Positions 25,469-33,997 of a DNA stretch of 40,988 bases are shown one piece after another (within the stretch, counting starts at the first letter, position 1; every line of letters starts with the position of its first letter). The translations under genes and the position numbers were made by a program. The DNA comes from Bacteroidota bacterium. GTDB taxonomy: Bacteria > Bacteroidota > Bacteroidia > AKYH767-A > JAHEYN01. Location: positions 87,801 through 128,788 of the forward strand of contig JAHEYN010000008.1 of assembly GCA_023251555.1 (NCBI GenBank), given 5' to 3'. Under the pieces are notes generated by a model. It saw only the letters and a list, made by a program, of their open reading frames with translations. It had not been told where the DNA came from and searched no databases.

Positions 25469-25564
25469 ATGCCAAGCGGAAAAAAAAGGAAAAGACACAA
25501 GATGGCCACGCATAAACGTAAGAAGCGTTTAAGGAAAAATCGCCATAAAAAGAAAAACAGATAG
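25469..25564 (+). CDS. 31-residue basic protein resembling ribosomal bS22/mS38 (COX24/AURKAIP1 family)
   Basis: A 31-codon gene starting M-P-S-G-K-K-R-K-R-H-K-M and containing K-R-K-K-R-L-R-K-N-R-H-K-K-K; 21 of 31 residues are K, R or H. The K-K-x-x-K-H/R-K-x-x-R-L-R-K pattern resembles the COX24/AURKAIP1 domain, whose members include mitochondrial small-subunit protein mS38 and the tiny mycobacterial bS22. I recall nearly identical proteins annotated in Bacteroidota as AURKAIP1/COX24-domain proteins. It is probably a ribosomal small-subunit component binding 16S rRNA. It starts 13 bases after the TPR gene. A small hairpin with a T-rich tail overlaps its stop codon. Confidence 0.82.
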   Translation: MPSGKKRKRHKMATHKRKKRLRKNRHKKKNR

Positions 25565-25583
25565 CCGGGTCCCGGTTATTTTT
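25563..25583 (+). terminator. hairpin with U tract at the end of the bS22-like gene
   Basis: AGCCGG at 25563-25568 pairs with CCGGTT at 25572-25577 (one G-U pair) around a three-base loop, followed by ATTTTT. It overlaps the stop codon and could end or reduce transcription before RNase G. The stem is short, so it may only attenuate. Confidence 0.42.
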
Positions 25584-25642
25584 ACAAACACAGGGATTAT
25601 TCCTTATAAAGGACTTCTTCAATCCCTTTTTGAAAATCAGTT

Positions 25643-27196
25643 GTGGTTAAAGATTTAGTCATTAGCTCTTCCCCGGAAGAGGTTACTATTGGCCTGCTTG
25701 AGGACAGGCAACTTGCGGAATTACATACCGACAAGAAAGGGAACAATTTTGCCGTGGGGGATATCTACCTGGGCAAAATCAAGAAAATAGTCCCATCTCT
25801 CAATGCAGCATTTGTAGATGTGGGGCACGAAAAAGATGCTTTCCTGCATTATTTTGATTTAGGCCCTCAAATCCGGTCTGCATTAAAATACACCAAATCT
25901 GCGCTCTCTACAAATCCCTCAGAAGCTTTGCTCAATAACTTTCATTTGGAGAAAGACATTGACAAGGCGGGTAAAATTTCAGGAGTACTCACATCCAACC
26001 AGTGGATACTTGTCCAGATTGCCAAAGAGCCTATTTCCACCAAAGGTCCGAGGATAACTTCAGAACTGGCGCTGGCCGGGAGGGACATGGTGCTGACACC
26101 ATTTGCGAATCATATTTCCATTTCTCAAAAAATAAACAGTGAGGAAGAGCGCTCACGCTTAAAAAGACTTGTTCAAAGCATTAAACCAAAAAATTTCGGT
26201 GTCATTATACGGACGGCGGCAGACGGAAAGAAAGTAGCTGATTTGGACAAGGACATGCGGGATCTTGTAGGAAAATGGGAGACACTCCACAAAGAACTCC
26301 GCAATGCCAGACCGCCACAGAAGGTACTCGGTGAGATGAGCAGGGCATCAACCATACTGAGGGATATTCTGAGCCCCGACTTCCAAAACATCCATGTTAA
26401 TGACCAGGTTCTCTACGACGAGATAAAAAATTACATACGGGCTATTGTACCCGAGAAAGAAGAAATTGTAAAGTTATATAAAGGGAAAGTTCCCATTTTT
26501 GAGAATTTTGGTGTTGATAAGCAGATTAAGACCTTATTTGGCAAAACAGTTACTATTACAAGCGGGGCATACCTAATCATTGAGCATACCGAAGCTCTTC
26601 ATGTCATTGATGTAAACAGCGGCACCCGGACCAAACAGGGCGACGACCAGGAAGAAAATGCCCTACAGGTGAATCTTGATGCTGCAAAGGAAGTAGCGCG
26701 CCAGCTCAGACTAAGGGACATCGGGGGTATTATCGTGGTGGACTTCATTGACATGCACAAGGCTACCAACAGGAAGCTTCTTTTTGACAAGATCAGAGAG
26801 GAGATGAGCCGGGATCGGGCTAAACACAATATACTTCCGCCGAGTAAATTCGGTCTTATACAGATTACCCGCCAGAGGGTAAGACCTGAAACGAAGATCG
26901 CCATTTCCGAAAAATGTCCTGCATGCGGAGGATCGGGAGAAATAAAGCCAAGCATTCTTTTAATTGACGAGATAGAGAACAATCTTCAGTACCTGCTAAG
27001 GGAGCAGAATGAAAAAAGCGTAACCCTTTGTGTGCATCCGTTCATAGAAGCGTACCTGACAAAGGGCTTATTCAGCTCCATAAAGAAAAAGTGGAGGACC
27101 AAATTCAAAAAGAAGATTGACATCAGACCTGTTTCTTCCTATCATTTCACGGAATACCATTTTCTGAATCAGGAGGAGGAAGAAATAAAACTTTAA
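25643..27196 (+). CDS. rng: ribonuclease E/G family, RNase G
   Basis: A 517-residue endoribonuclease. Residues 35-125 hold the S1-like RNA-binding domain (G-D-I-Y-L-G-K-I-K-K, then A-A-F-V-D-V-G-x-E-K-D-A-F-L-H). The catalytic aspartates are D323 (V-I-D-V-N-S-G) and D367 (I-I-V-V-D-F-I-D-M). The zinc-link is C425-P-A-C428. There is no long C-terminal scaffold, so it is RNase G-like, not RNase E-like. It cuts single-stranded RNA with a preference for 5'-monophosphate ends and matures rRNA. The start is GTG at 25643, giving the N-terminus V-K-D-L-V-I-S-S-S-P typical of Bacteroidota members. Confidence 0.97.
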   Translation: MVKDLVISSSPEEVTIGLLEDRQLAELHTDKKGNNFAVGDIYLGKIKKIVPSLNAAFVDVGHEKDAFLHYFDLGPQIRSALKYTKSALSTNPSEALLNNFHLEKDIDKAGKISGVLTSNQWILVQIAKEPISTKGPRITSELALAGRDMVLTPFANHISISQKINSEEERSRLKRLVQSIKPKNFGVIIRTAADGKKVADLDKDMRDLVGKWETLHKELRNARPPQKVLGEMSRASTILRDILSPDFQNIHVNDQVLYDEIKNYIRAIVPEKEEIVKLYKGKVPIFENFGVDKQIKTLFGKTVTITSGAYLIIEHTEALHVIDVNSGTRTKQGDDQEENALQVNLDAAKEVARQLRLRDIGGIIVVDFIDMHKATNRKLLFDKIREEMSRDRAKHNILPPSKFGLIQITRQRVRPETKIAISEKCPACGGSGEIKPSILLIDEIENNLQYLLREQNEKSVTLCVHPFIEAYLTKGLFSSIKKKWRTKFKKKIDIRPVSSYHFTEYHFLNQEEEEIKL

Positions 27197-27210
27197 AGTT
27201 CCACGATTAT

Positions 27211-27293
27211 ACCGGTTCGGTACCGGTCAGTGCAGGAAGAATAAGAGCTCAGTATAGCAGTTATGAGAAAAGATGTCGTATTATACTTTTCTC
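27211..27293. repeat. two inverted repeats in the gap after RNase G
   Basis: ACCGGT occurs at 27211-27216 and again at 27222-27227, five bases apart; each copy is itself a palindrome, so they can pair as a six-base stem. Further on, GAGAAAAG (27265-27272) pairs with CTTTTCTC (27286-27293) across 13 bases. Neither has a T run after it. They may be transcript-end structures or an operator for the dehydrogenase gene; nothing else is seen in this 173-base gap. Confidence 0.35.
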
Positions 27294-27369
27294 TGTTACA
27301 AACTTTAAAAATTCATTGCAGGTATTTTAAAAATATCTTTACTTTTATTGCAATTATGCAAGAGGTCTA

Positions 27370-28053
27370 ATGAACATTATTGTTACCGGTGGCAGTTCGG
27401 GGATAGGGCGGGAAGTTGTGCTGCTGCTTTCAAAGGATAAGAAAAACAAAATCTTTACTCTCTCACGCAGAGATTTTTTGATTCCCCCGGGAATACAAAA
27501 CATCAGGTCCCTGAGGTTTGATCTTGAAAAAGGAGATTTTCAGAAACAGCTGCTGCCTGAAACAAAAAAGCATTTTGATTCGGTAGATGTTCTAATCAAT
27601 AATGCGGGGATGCTGATTAATAAACCTTTTGCCGGCATACAAGAGGATGAGTGGCAAAGCATTATCAACATCAATCTTCTTGCTCCGGTACGGCTCATCA
27701 GGTTATTATTGCCCTACATGGGGAAAAAATCCAGATCGCACATTCTCAACATAGGCAGCATAGGCGGGATACAGGGAAGCATAAAGTACAAAGGACTGTC
27801 GGCATACAGTACCAGCAAGGGCGCTTTATCCGTCCTTACAGAATGTCTTGCGGAGGAATTCAATGACAGGAACATAGCAGTCAACTGTCTCGCATTAGGA
27901 GCAGTACAAACGGAGATGCTTGCAAAAGCATTCCCGGGATACAGTGCCCAGACAGATGCAAAAACGATAGCGGAATTTATTTCAAACTTTGCCACGAGCG
28001 GCCACTTATACATGAACGGAAAGGTCATTCCTGTTTCCATGTCCAATCCTTAG
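27370..28053 (+). CDS. short-chain dehydrogenase/reductase
   Basis: A 227-residue classical SDR. The cofactor loop T-G-G-S-S-G-I-G is at residues 6-13, N-N-A-G at 77-80, catalytic S130 in I-G-S-I-G-G, and Y146-x-x-x-K150. The residues after strand 2 (T-L-S-R-R) put arginines near the cofactor phosphate, suggesting NADP(H). The substrate is not predictable. The protein lacks the long C-terminal extension of fatty-acid reductases but keeps N-L-L-A-P-V-R-L and the L-G-A-V-Q-T-E-M segment. It precedes a peptide transporter by 57 bases; no functional link is evident. Confidence 0.92.
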   Translation: MNIIVTGGSSGIGREVVLLLSKDKKNKIFTLSRRDFLIPPGIQNIRSLRFDLEKGDFQKQLLPETKKHFDSVDVLINNAGMLINKPFAGIQEDEWQSIININLLAPVRLIRLLLPYMGKKSRSHILNIGSIGGIQGSIKYKGLSAYSTSKGALSVLTECLAEEFNDRNIAVNCLALGAVQTEMLAKAFPGYSAQTDAKTIAEFISNFATSGHLYMNGKVIPVSMSNP

Positions 28054-28110
28054 CTTCCGTATTTCCAAAATCATTACTTTAGCAACCGGACTATTTTTCC
28101 CGTTTCAATT

Positions 28111-29757
28111 ATGAAAAACAACCCATCCTCCGGCCGGGGCAATAAATTACCTTCGAGTATTCCGTATATCGTGGGCAACGAAGCTGCGGAGAGATTCAGT
28201 TTTTACGGGATGAAAGCAATACTCACCACCTACCTTGCAAGTACTTTTTACAGTACCGTAACGGACCCGAGGGCAATGGCCAACGAAAAAACACACCTGT
28301 TCATATCCCTCACCTACCTGACGCCGCTGATCGGGGGCGTAGTAGCAGACTGGTTTACCGGTAAGTACCGTGTTATACTGTATGTATCGCTCATGTACTG
28401 TGTAGGGCATGCCTGTCTTGCGGCATTTGAGAGCAACCTGAACGGGTTCATGCTGGGCTTGTTATTCATTGCCATTGGTGCGGGTGGAATTAAGCCGTGC
28501 GTATCGGCAAATGTAGGCGACCAGTTTACAAAAGACAACCAGGGCCTGATAAGCAAGGCTTTTGATCTTTTTTACTTCAGTATTAATTTCGGATCCTTCT
28601 TCTCCACCCTGCTTATCCCGGTGCTGTTAAAGCACTATGGGCCGGCTGTTGCATTCGGGGTTCCCGGAATACTGATGGGCGCTGCTACTCTCATATTCTG
28701 GCTTGGCCGGAAGAAATACATCAAAGCCCCGCCTTCGGGTTTTAAGAATGAAGAGTTCTACAATATCAACTTTTACTGCCTGCTGAACAGCAGGACGGAT
28801 TCAGGCAACAGAGAGTTTGTTGTCAGGAACCCTGTAATCCTGATGTCGCCTATCGCGCTTGGATTTGTGGCATTCCTTATCACTCTTATGATCAATTCCG
28901 ACCTCATCAATAACCCGTTTGTGCTCCTTTTACCGATTTCAGGTATGCTGATATTTTTTCTTATAATAGGAATCTCATCTCTTGTAAAAAGAATAAAAGG
29001 AGAAAATTTTTATGACACCGCCCAAAGGAAATATAATCTCTCACAGATAGAAGCCGTCAAATCGGTATGGAGGGTTTTGGGTGTATTTGCATTTATCCCA
29101 TTTTTCTGGGGGTTGTATGATCAGAATGGATCGGAGTGGGTGTTGCAGGCCGCAGACAGTCACATGAACTTAAACACAGATTTACGTTTCTGGATTTTCA
29201 ATTATGACTGGCTGAACATTACATGGCTTCCGGAGCAGATACAGGCGATTAATCCCATTCTCATCCTTGTTTTTATTCCGTTATTTTCGCTTGTTATATA
29301 TCCTCTCATTGAAAAGCTTGGCATTCGTGTTACATCGCTCAGGAAAATAGGGGCCGGTTTCGTGCTTACCGCTGTCTCCTTCATTCTCATTGCCTATGTA
29401 CAGCGACGGCTTGACCAGGGAATCCCAACAAGCATTATGTGGCAGATCCTGGCCTATGTTGTAATAACAGCAGCGGAGATTCTTATCTCCATCACCGGGC
29501 TTGAATATGCATACAAGATGGCTCCCAGGACGATGAAATCGGTACTCATGTCATTCTGGCTGCTGACGGTATCTCTTGGCAATATGCTTGTAACCCTGAT
29601 TAATAACAACAAGGCACACGGCGGATTCTTTTCAAATCTTGAGGGAGCACGATATTACTGGTTTTTCCTGGGGTTGATTTCTGTTATTACAATTATATAC
29701 TTCATTACTTCAGCATTTATAAAAGAAAAGGCCATATTTGAAACAGAAGGTGAATAA
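28111..29757 (+). CDS. POT family proton-coupled peptide transporter
   Basis: A 548-residue membrane protein with about 12-14 helices. It carries the POT/PTR2 hallmarks: E-x-x-E-R on helix 1 (E-A-A-E-R-F-S-F-Y-G-M), used in proton coupling, G-A-G-G-I-K-P-C-V-S-A-N-V-G-D-Q-F on helix 4, and F-Y-F-S-I-N-F-G-S-F (PTR2 signature). These carriers import di- and tripeptides with protons. An insert around residues 205-245 between the two six-helix halves is hydrophilic, as in other bacterial POTs. It is followed after seven bases by a thioredoxin-like gene, so the two are probably cotranscribed. Confidence 0.96.
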   Translation: MKNNPSSGRGNKLPSSIPYIVGNEAAERFSFYGMKAILTTYLASTFYSTVTDPRAMANEKTHLFISLTYLTPLIGGVVADWFTGKYRVILYVSLMYCVGHACLAAFESNLNGFMLGLLFIAIGAGGIKPCVSANVGDQFTKDNQGLISKAFDLFYFSINFGSFFSTLLIPVLLKHYGPAVAFGVPGILMGAATLIFWLGRKKYIKAPPSGFKNEEFYNINFYCLLNSRTDSGNREFVVRNPVILMSPIALGFVAFLITLMINSDLINNPFVLLLPISGMLIFFLIIGISSLVKRIKGENFYDTAQRKYNLSQIEAVKSVWRVLGVFAFIPFFWGLYDQNGSEWVLQAADSHMNLNTDLRFWIFNYDWLNITWLPEQIQAINPILILVFIPLFSLVIYPLIEKLGIRVTSLRKIGAGFVLTAVSFILIAYVQRRLDQGIPTSIMWQILAYVVITAAEILISITGLEYAYKMAPRTMKSVLMSFWLLTVSLGNMLVTLINNNKAHGGFFSNLEGARYYWFFLGLISVITIIYFITSAFIKEKAIFETEGE

Positions 29758-29764
29758 CTGAGCT

Positions 29765-30307
29765 ATGACATCGAAAAAAAAACTGCTGCTGCTTGGAAGC
29801 GCCCTTATCCTGCTTACTTCATTTGTTACCTGGCAGAGCAAGAAGGGAAATAAAGAAGACGGGGAAATCCAATGGGTAAGTTTTGAAGAAGCGGTAAGGC
29901 TAAACGAAAAAAATCCCCGGAAAATATTCATTGATCTTTACACAAACTGGTGCGGGTGGTGTAAGCGGATGGACGCAACCACTTTCAGGGATTCGTCCAT
30001 TGTTCATTACATGAACGAAAAATTTTATGCCGTAAAATTCAATGCAGAGACCCGGGACACCATCACATTCAGGGGGAAAAAGTTCCTGTATAACTCCCAG
30101 TACCGGGTTAATGAATTTGCCTTATCCCTGATGAGCGGGAAGATTGCAGGTTATCCCACATCCATATACATGGATGAGAAGTATAACATCCTGACGACGA
30201 TATCAAGTTACCTTAAACCCGATCAGTTGAATCCTGTCCTGAAATATTTCGGAGAGAACACCTACCAGAAAACGAGCTGGGAGGAATTTCAGAAAAGCCA
30301 GCAATAA
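29765..30307 (+). CDS. thioredoxin-like envelope protein (C-G-W-C)
   Basis: A 180-residue protein with an N-terminal signal or anchor (residues about 6-23), then a thioredoxin fold with the redox motif C63-G-W-C66 in the context F-I-D-L-Y-T-N-W-C-G-W-C-K-R-M-D. The cis-proline loop is G-Y-P-T-S (near residue 140). The motif and the A-T-T-F-x-D-x-x-I/V pattern after it place it with the thioredoxin_7/DUF255-related group. It probably acts on disulfides in the periplasm. It follows the peptide transporter by seven bases. The next gene, on the other strand 208 bases away, is also a thioredoxin-fold protein. Confidence 0.88.
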   Translation: MTSKKKLLLLGSALILLTSFVTWQSKKGNKEDGEIQWVSFEEAVRLNEKNPRKIFIDLYTNWCGWCKRMDATTFRDSSIVHYMNEKFYAVKFNAETRDTITFRGKKFLYNSQYRVNEFALSLMSGKIAGYPTSIYMDEKYNILTTISSYLKPDQLNPVLKYFGENTYQKTSWEEFQKSQQ

Positions 30308-30515
30308 GCAGGAATAGCGATAAACAGATAAACTAAATCTGTCTGCCTTACAAGTAAACTAGGCTATTTCAAATTGACGACTTCTCTTTTCTCACAGACA
30401 CCTATCAACAAGGGATCAACACAAAAAATGTGACATAAAACGATTGTACCTGATCAGGCCGGCTGAAAGAAAAAGTTTATACAGCACCCGGAGTTTTAAG
30501 AATCGTTTTTCCCGG

Positions 30516-32537
30516 TTACCAATCTTCTGAAATTAATTTCAGTGCATCTTCTGTGGTTGTTACCGGTGGCATACAGGTATTATTCCTGCACACATAAATA
30601 AGACTCTGGTTTTTTACGGGTTTACCCCTGAGCAGTGGAATTGTAGTTGTTTCCCGGCATCCTGCGAGCAGCACGCCTGGCAGAAATTTTTCACGGAGCA
30701 CTGCCATCACCGCATCAGCATTTTTACCGGTTACCACCACCTGGCAGAGCGGAAAACTTTTCAAAAGCAGCAAGCGGGCCCATCCGGAATACCACTGGGG
30801 AAATTGCTTTATTGAAGGTTCCAGCTGTTGCAGCATACGATTCGAAACAGATATATAATTTTCTTCTTGGTAATAAATTCCGAGAATAAGGAAATTCTTT
30901 GCCATGGAAGAGTTGGAAGAAGGGATGACATTATCCTGCACTTCCATATTTTTTGCAAAGAGTTGTTCCCCCGTACGGGGAGTGAACCAGCACATGCCAG
31001 ACTTTTTATCATAGAAATGTTCAAGCACATAATCCGCAAGTTGTTTTGAGACAGCCAGCCAGGATTCCTCAGAAGTACATTGGTAGAGGGCGATAAAAGC
31101 TTCTATCGTGAAACAATAGTCTTCCAGAAAACCGGGGATAAAACTCCCCGACAATGCTTTTGCAGATTCTGGCGATGGTGCTGAATGCAGAAGGCTTCCG
31201 TCTTCCCGGACCAGGTGGTGCAAAATAAAACCGGCTGCTGTTTGTGCACGCTGCAGAAAGCGGTGTTCGCCAAAGGCTGAAAATGCATCTGCAAGGGCTT
31301 TGACCGTAATGGCATTCCAGGAGGTAAGCACCTTGGTATCTGTAGCCGGGGGTATGCGCCTGATTCTTTCAGAGATAAGTTTTTCCCTGCACTTTTTTAG
31401 CCGGCTGAGCATTAAAGAATCAGCAGCATCCATGTTTTCATTTCTAAAAAGAATATAATTTCCGTTTTCCCAGTAACCCCCGCTGTTAACAGAGTAATAC
31501 GCCGAGAATATTTTAAAGTCTTCTCCCAGCAATTGTTCCAGGTCTTCTTTCTTCCAGACATAATACTTCCCTTCTTCTCCTTCACTATCCGCGTCAATGG
31601 CAGAATAAAATCCGCCCGACGGGGCGCTCATATCTTTTTCGAGAAAATCAATTGTTTCATAAACTACCTGTTTGTAGAGCGTTTCCCCCGTTGCCCGGAA
31701 AGCATCTGAGTAAAGGCTCAGCAGTTGTGCATTATCATAGAGCATCTTTTCAAAGTGGGGTACTTTCCATCTGCTGTCAGTAGAGTAACGGGCAAACCCG
31801 CCTCCAAGCTGGTCATAAATACCGCCCATGGCCATTTTACGGAGCGTGAGGCGAACCTGTGCAAGGCTTTCGTCATCACTGGCTGCATATCCATAATGAA
31901 GCAGGAACTGCCATACGGAAGGCATCGGGAATTTAGGGCTGCGGTCAAGACCTCCGTGTATGCGGTCAAAACTTTTTTTTATTTCTGCGGCCGCTTCTGT
32001 TGCCAGCGTCACGTTCATATCTTCATGCACGGGAGTTTTGATAATATGTTCCATTCTCTTCACACCGGCGGTAAGTTCTTCAGCGTATTTATAAAGCCTG
32101 TCCGGATTTTCCAGGAAGAGCGTATGTATACCGAGAAGAACCTCCTTCCATTTCTGAGGGGGAAAATAAGTTCCTCCATATACCGGGCGGCCGTCGGGAA
32201 GGGTAATACAATTCAGGGGCCAGCCTCCACTCCCATTCATAAGCTGGACCGCATTCATATACACCTGGTCAATGTCGGGTCGTTCTTCCCGGTCGACTTT
32301 CACTGAAACAAAGCAGTCGTTCATGACCCGGGCGATGTCTTCGTTTTCGAACGATTGTTTTTCCATCACGTGGCACCAGTGGCAGGACGAGTATCCGATG
32401 CTCAGGATCACAAGCTTATTTTCTTCCCGGGCTTTTGCAAAAGCTTTATTGCACCAGGGATACCAGTTCACGGGATTGTGAGCGTGCTGCAGCAGGTAAG
32501 GGCTGGATTCGTGAGCAAGAAAATTATTATACTTCAT
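30516..32537 (-). CDS. DUF255 thioredoxin-domain protein (YyaL/SPATA20 family)
   Basis: A 673-residue protein. It opens with the DUF255 thioredoxin domain: N[20 protein letters not shown] at residues 5-25, then S-C52-H-W-C55-H-V-M-E, and E-E-R-P-D-I-D near 78-84. A long alpha/alpha-barrel like those of N-acylglucosamine 2-epimerases fills about 180-600. The YyaL/SPATA20 family is widespread in all domains of life, and its biochemical role is not established. It has no signal peptide. Its start overlaps the M20 peptidase stop by four bases (ATGA), so the two form an operon. The long frames on the other strand are shadows. Confidence 0.94.
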   Translation of the reverse strand: MKYNNFLAHESSPYLLQHAHNPVNWYPWCNKAFAKAREENKLVILSIGYSSCHWCHVMEKQSFENEDIARVMNDCFVSVKVDREERPDIDQVYMNAVQLMNGSGGWPLNCITLPDGRPVYGGTYFPPQKWKEVLLGIHTLFLENPDRLYKYAEELTAGVKRMEHIIKTPVHEDMNVTLATEAAAEIKKSFDRIHGGLDRSPKFPMPSVWQFLLHYGYAASDDESLAQVRLTLRKMAMGGIYDQLGGGFARYSTDSRWKVPHFEKMLYDNAQLLSLYSDAFRATGETLYKQVVYETIDFLEKDMSAPSGGFYSAIDADSEGEEGKYYVWKKEDLEQLLGEDFKIFSAYYSVNSGGYWENGNYILFRNENMDAADSLMLSRLKKCREKLISERIRRIPPATDTKVLTSWNAITVKALADAFSAFGEHRFLQRAQTAAGFILHHLVREDGSLLHSAPSPESAKALSGSFIPGFLEDYCFTIEAFIALYQCTSEESWLAVSKQLADYVLEHFYDKKSGMCWFTPRTGEQLFAKNMEVQDNVIPSSNSSMAKNFLILGIYYQEENYISVSNRMLQQLEPSIKQFPQWYSGWARLLLLKSFPLCQVVVTGKNADAVMAVLREKFLPGVLLAGCRETTTIPLLRGKPVKNQSLIYVCRNNTCMPPVTTTEDALKLISEDW

Positions 32538-33931
32538 GCGGATACGCCGGGATGCTTATCCTTTTTCTGCAATTCAGAAAAATAAAAATAAAACCAGGGT
32601 ATTGTTTCGATGGCTTTCAGGTAATTAAAGACTCCGAAGTGTTCATTGGGAGAGTGAAAATCATCTGTATCCAGGCCGAAGCCCATGAGCACGGATTTAA
32701 GCCCGAGTTCTTTTTCGAATAATGCCACGATGGGTATGCTCCCCCCGCTCCTGGAGGGGATGGGTTTCTTCCCGAAGGTTTTTTCCATCGCCATGCCAGC
32801 CGCCATGAAAGCCAGGGAGGTGGAAGGTGTAACCACAGGATTCCCGCCATGATGTGCTCTCACCTGCACAGTTACACCCGGGGGTGCTATAGACTCAAAA
32901 TGTTTCTTAAACAGGGAGGTTATTTTATCAGAGGACTGGTCCGGGACCAGCCTCATTGAAATTTTTGCAAATGCCTTAGAGGGCAGGACTGTCTTGGAGC
33001 CCTCGCCGGTATAGCCCCCCCAAATCCCATTGACATCCAGGGTAGGGCGTATGGAAGCCCGCTCGGGAGTGGTGTAGCCATCCTCTCCCCTGACATCCCT
33101 GATGCCGAGCTCTTGCTTATATGCCCCGGTATTGAAAGGAGCTTCCGCCATAGCCTTCCTTTCTTCCGGGATCAACTCACAGACATCGTCATAGAACCCG
33201 GGAATAGTAATGCGACTGTGTTTATCTTTTAAAGAAGCTATCATTTCACAAAGTGCATTAATGGGATTTGCCACAGCCCCCCCGAACACACCGGAGTGCA
33301 GGTCCCTATTTGGTCCTGTGACTTCCACCTCCACGTAACTCAACCCCCTCAGGCCCACAGTAACCGAGGGAATATCATTTGCTATGATAGCCGTATCGGA
33401 GATAAGAATAATATCTGCCGAGAGTTTCTGTCTGTTGGCTCTAACAAAATCGCCGAGATTAGACGACCCCACCTCTTCTTCACCTTCGATGAGAAATTTC
33501 ACGTTACAGGGAAGTTCTCCGTGCTTCATCATCAGCTCAAAAGCTTTGATATGTGCATATATCTGCCCCTTATCATCACATGCTCCACGGGCATATATTT
33601 TTTCATCCCGGATAACAGGTTCAAAGGGGGGGGAAGACCAGAGTTCAAGGGGGTCCGGAGGCTGCACATCATAGTGCCCGTATACCAAAATAACAGGGAG
33701 AGAAGGGTTAATGATCTTTTCTCCGTACACTACGGGATGTCCTTGCGTGGAGCAGATTTCCGTTTTATCCGCTCCTGCCTCTTTCAGTTTTTGCTCTATA
33801 AACGCTGCTGCTTTCCGAACATCGCTTGAATATTTTGAATCAGCGCTCACGGAAGGAATGCGCAGCAACTCCATCAGTTCATCAAGGAAACGTTCCCTGT
33901 TTACCCCTATGGCATTTACGGTACTCTGCAT
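32534..33931 (-). CDS. M20-family dipeptidase (CNDP-like)
   Basis: A 465-residue zinc peptidase of family M20. The metal and catalytic residues are all visible: H86-x-D88 (Y-G-H-Y-D-V-Q), D119 in A-C-D-D-K-G-Q, E151/E152 in E-G-E-E-E-V-G-S, and the late histidine in D-D-F-H-S-P-N-E. The bridging lid domain (about 200-370) includes the L-H-S-G-V-F-G-G motif of carnosine dipeptidase-like enzymes. It probably cleaves dipeptides in the cytoplasm. A consensus -7 element lies 24 bases before the start on this strand. The nearby POT transporter could supply its substrates; that link is inferred. Confidence 0.95.
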   Translation of the reverse strand: MQSTVNAIGVNRERFLDELMELLRIPSVSADSKYSSDVRKAAAFIEQKLKEAGADKTEICSTQGHPVVYGEKIINPSLPVILVYGHYDVQPPDPLELWSSPPFEPVIRDEKIYARGACDDKGQIYAHIKAFELMMKHGELPCNVKFLIEGEEEVGSSNLGDFVRANRQKLSADIILISDTAIIANDIPSVTVGLRGLSYVEVEVTGPNRDLHSGVFGGAVANPINALCEMIASLKDKHSRITIPGFYDDVCELIPEERKAMAEAPFNTGAYKQELGIRDVRGEDGYTTPERASIRPTLDVNGIWGGYTGEGSKTVLPSKAFAKISMRLVPDQSSDKITSLFKKHFESIAPPGVTVQVRAHHGGNPVVTPSTSLAFMAAGMAMEKTFGKKPIPSRSGGSIPIVALFEKELGLKSVLMGFGLDTDDFHSPNEHFGVFNYLKAIETIPWFYFYFSELQKKDKHPGVSA

Positions 33932-33940
33932 AAAATCTTT

Positions 33941-33948
33941 TAATTTTG
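33941..33948 (+). promoter_or_regulatory. candidate -7 element for the CHU_C-domain gene
   Basis: TAATTTTG matches TAnnTTTG exactly. Transcription would begin near 33953, 45 bases before the ATG at 33998. I see no good -33 TTTG at the right spacing. It lies next to the opposing element at 33955-33962. Confidence 0.35.
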
Positions 33949-33954
33949 TTATGA

Positions 33955-33962
33955 CAAATATA
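33955..33962 (-). promoter_or_regulatory. candidate -7 element for the M20 peptidase operon
   Basis: The minus strand reads TATATTTG, an exact TAnnTTTG match, placing the transcript start near 33950, about 19 bases before the peptidase ATG at 33931. No clear -33 element is seen. It faces the plus-strand element at 33941-33948. Confidence 0.4.
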
Positions 33963-33997
33963 ATTGTTTGCAGCCTAAGTCATAAGTTCGAGAGTTT

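Noticed and set aside
30449-30458. Palindrome CCTGATCAGG as an operator in the gap between the two thioredoxin-fold genes
   Set aside because: The gap lies between two convergent gene ends, where an operator has no obvious role; a 10-base palindrome can arise by chance.
31725-32306. A 193-codon frame opposite the DUF255 gene
   Set aside because: The DUF255 frame has strong family motifs across the region; the opposite frame is a codon-bias shadow.
33296-33829. A 177-codon frame opposite the M20 peptidase
   Set aside because: It lies inside a gene with a complete M20 active site and has no recognisable domain.
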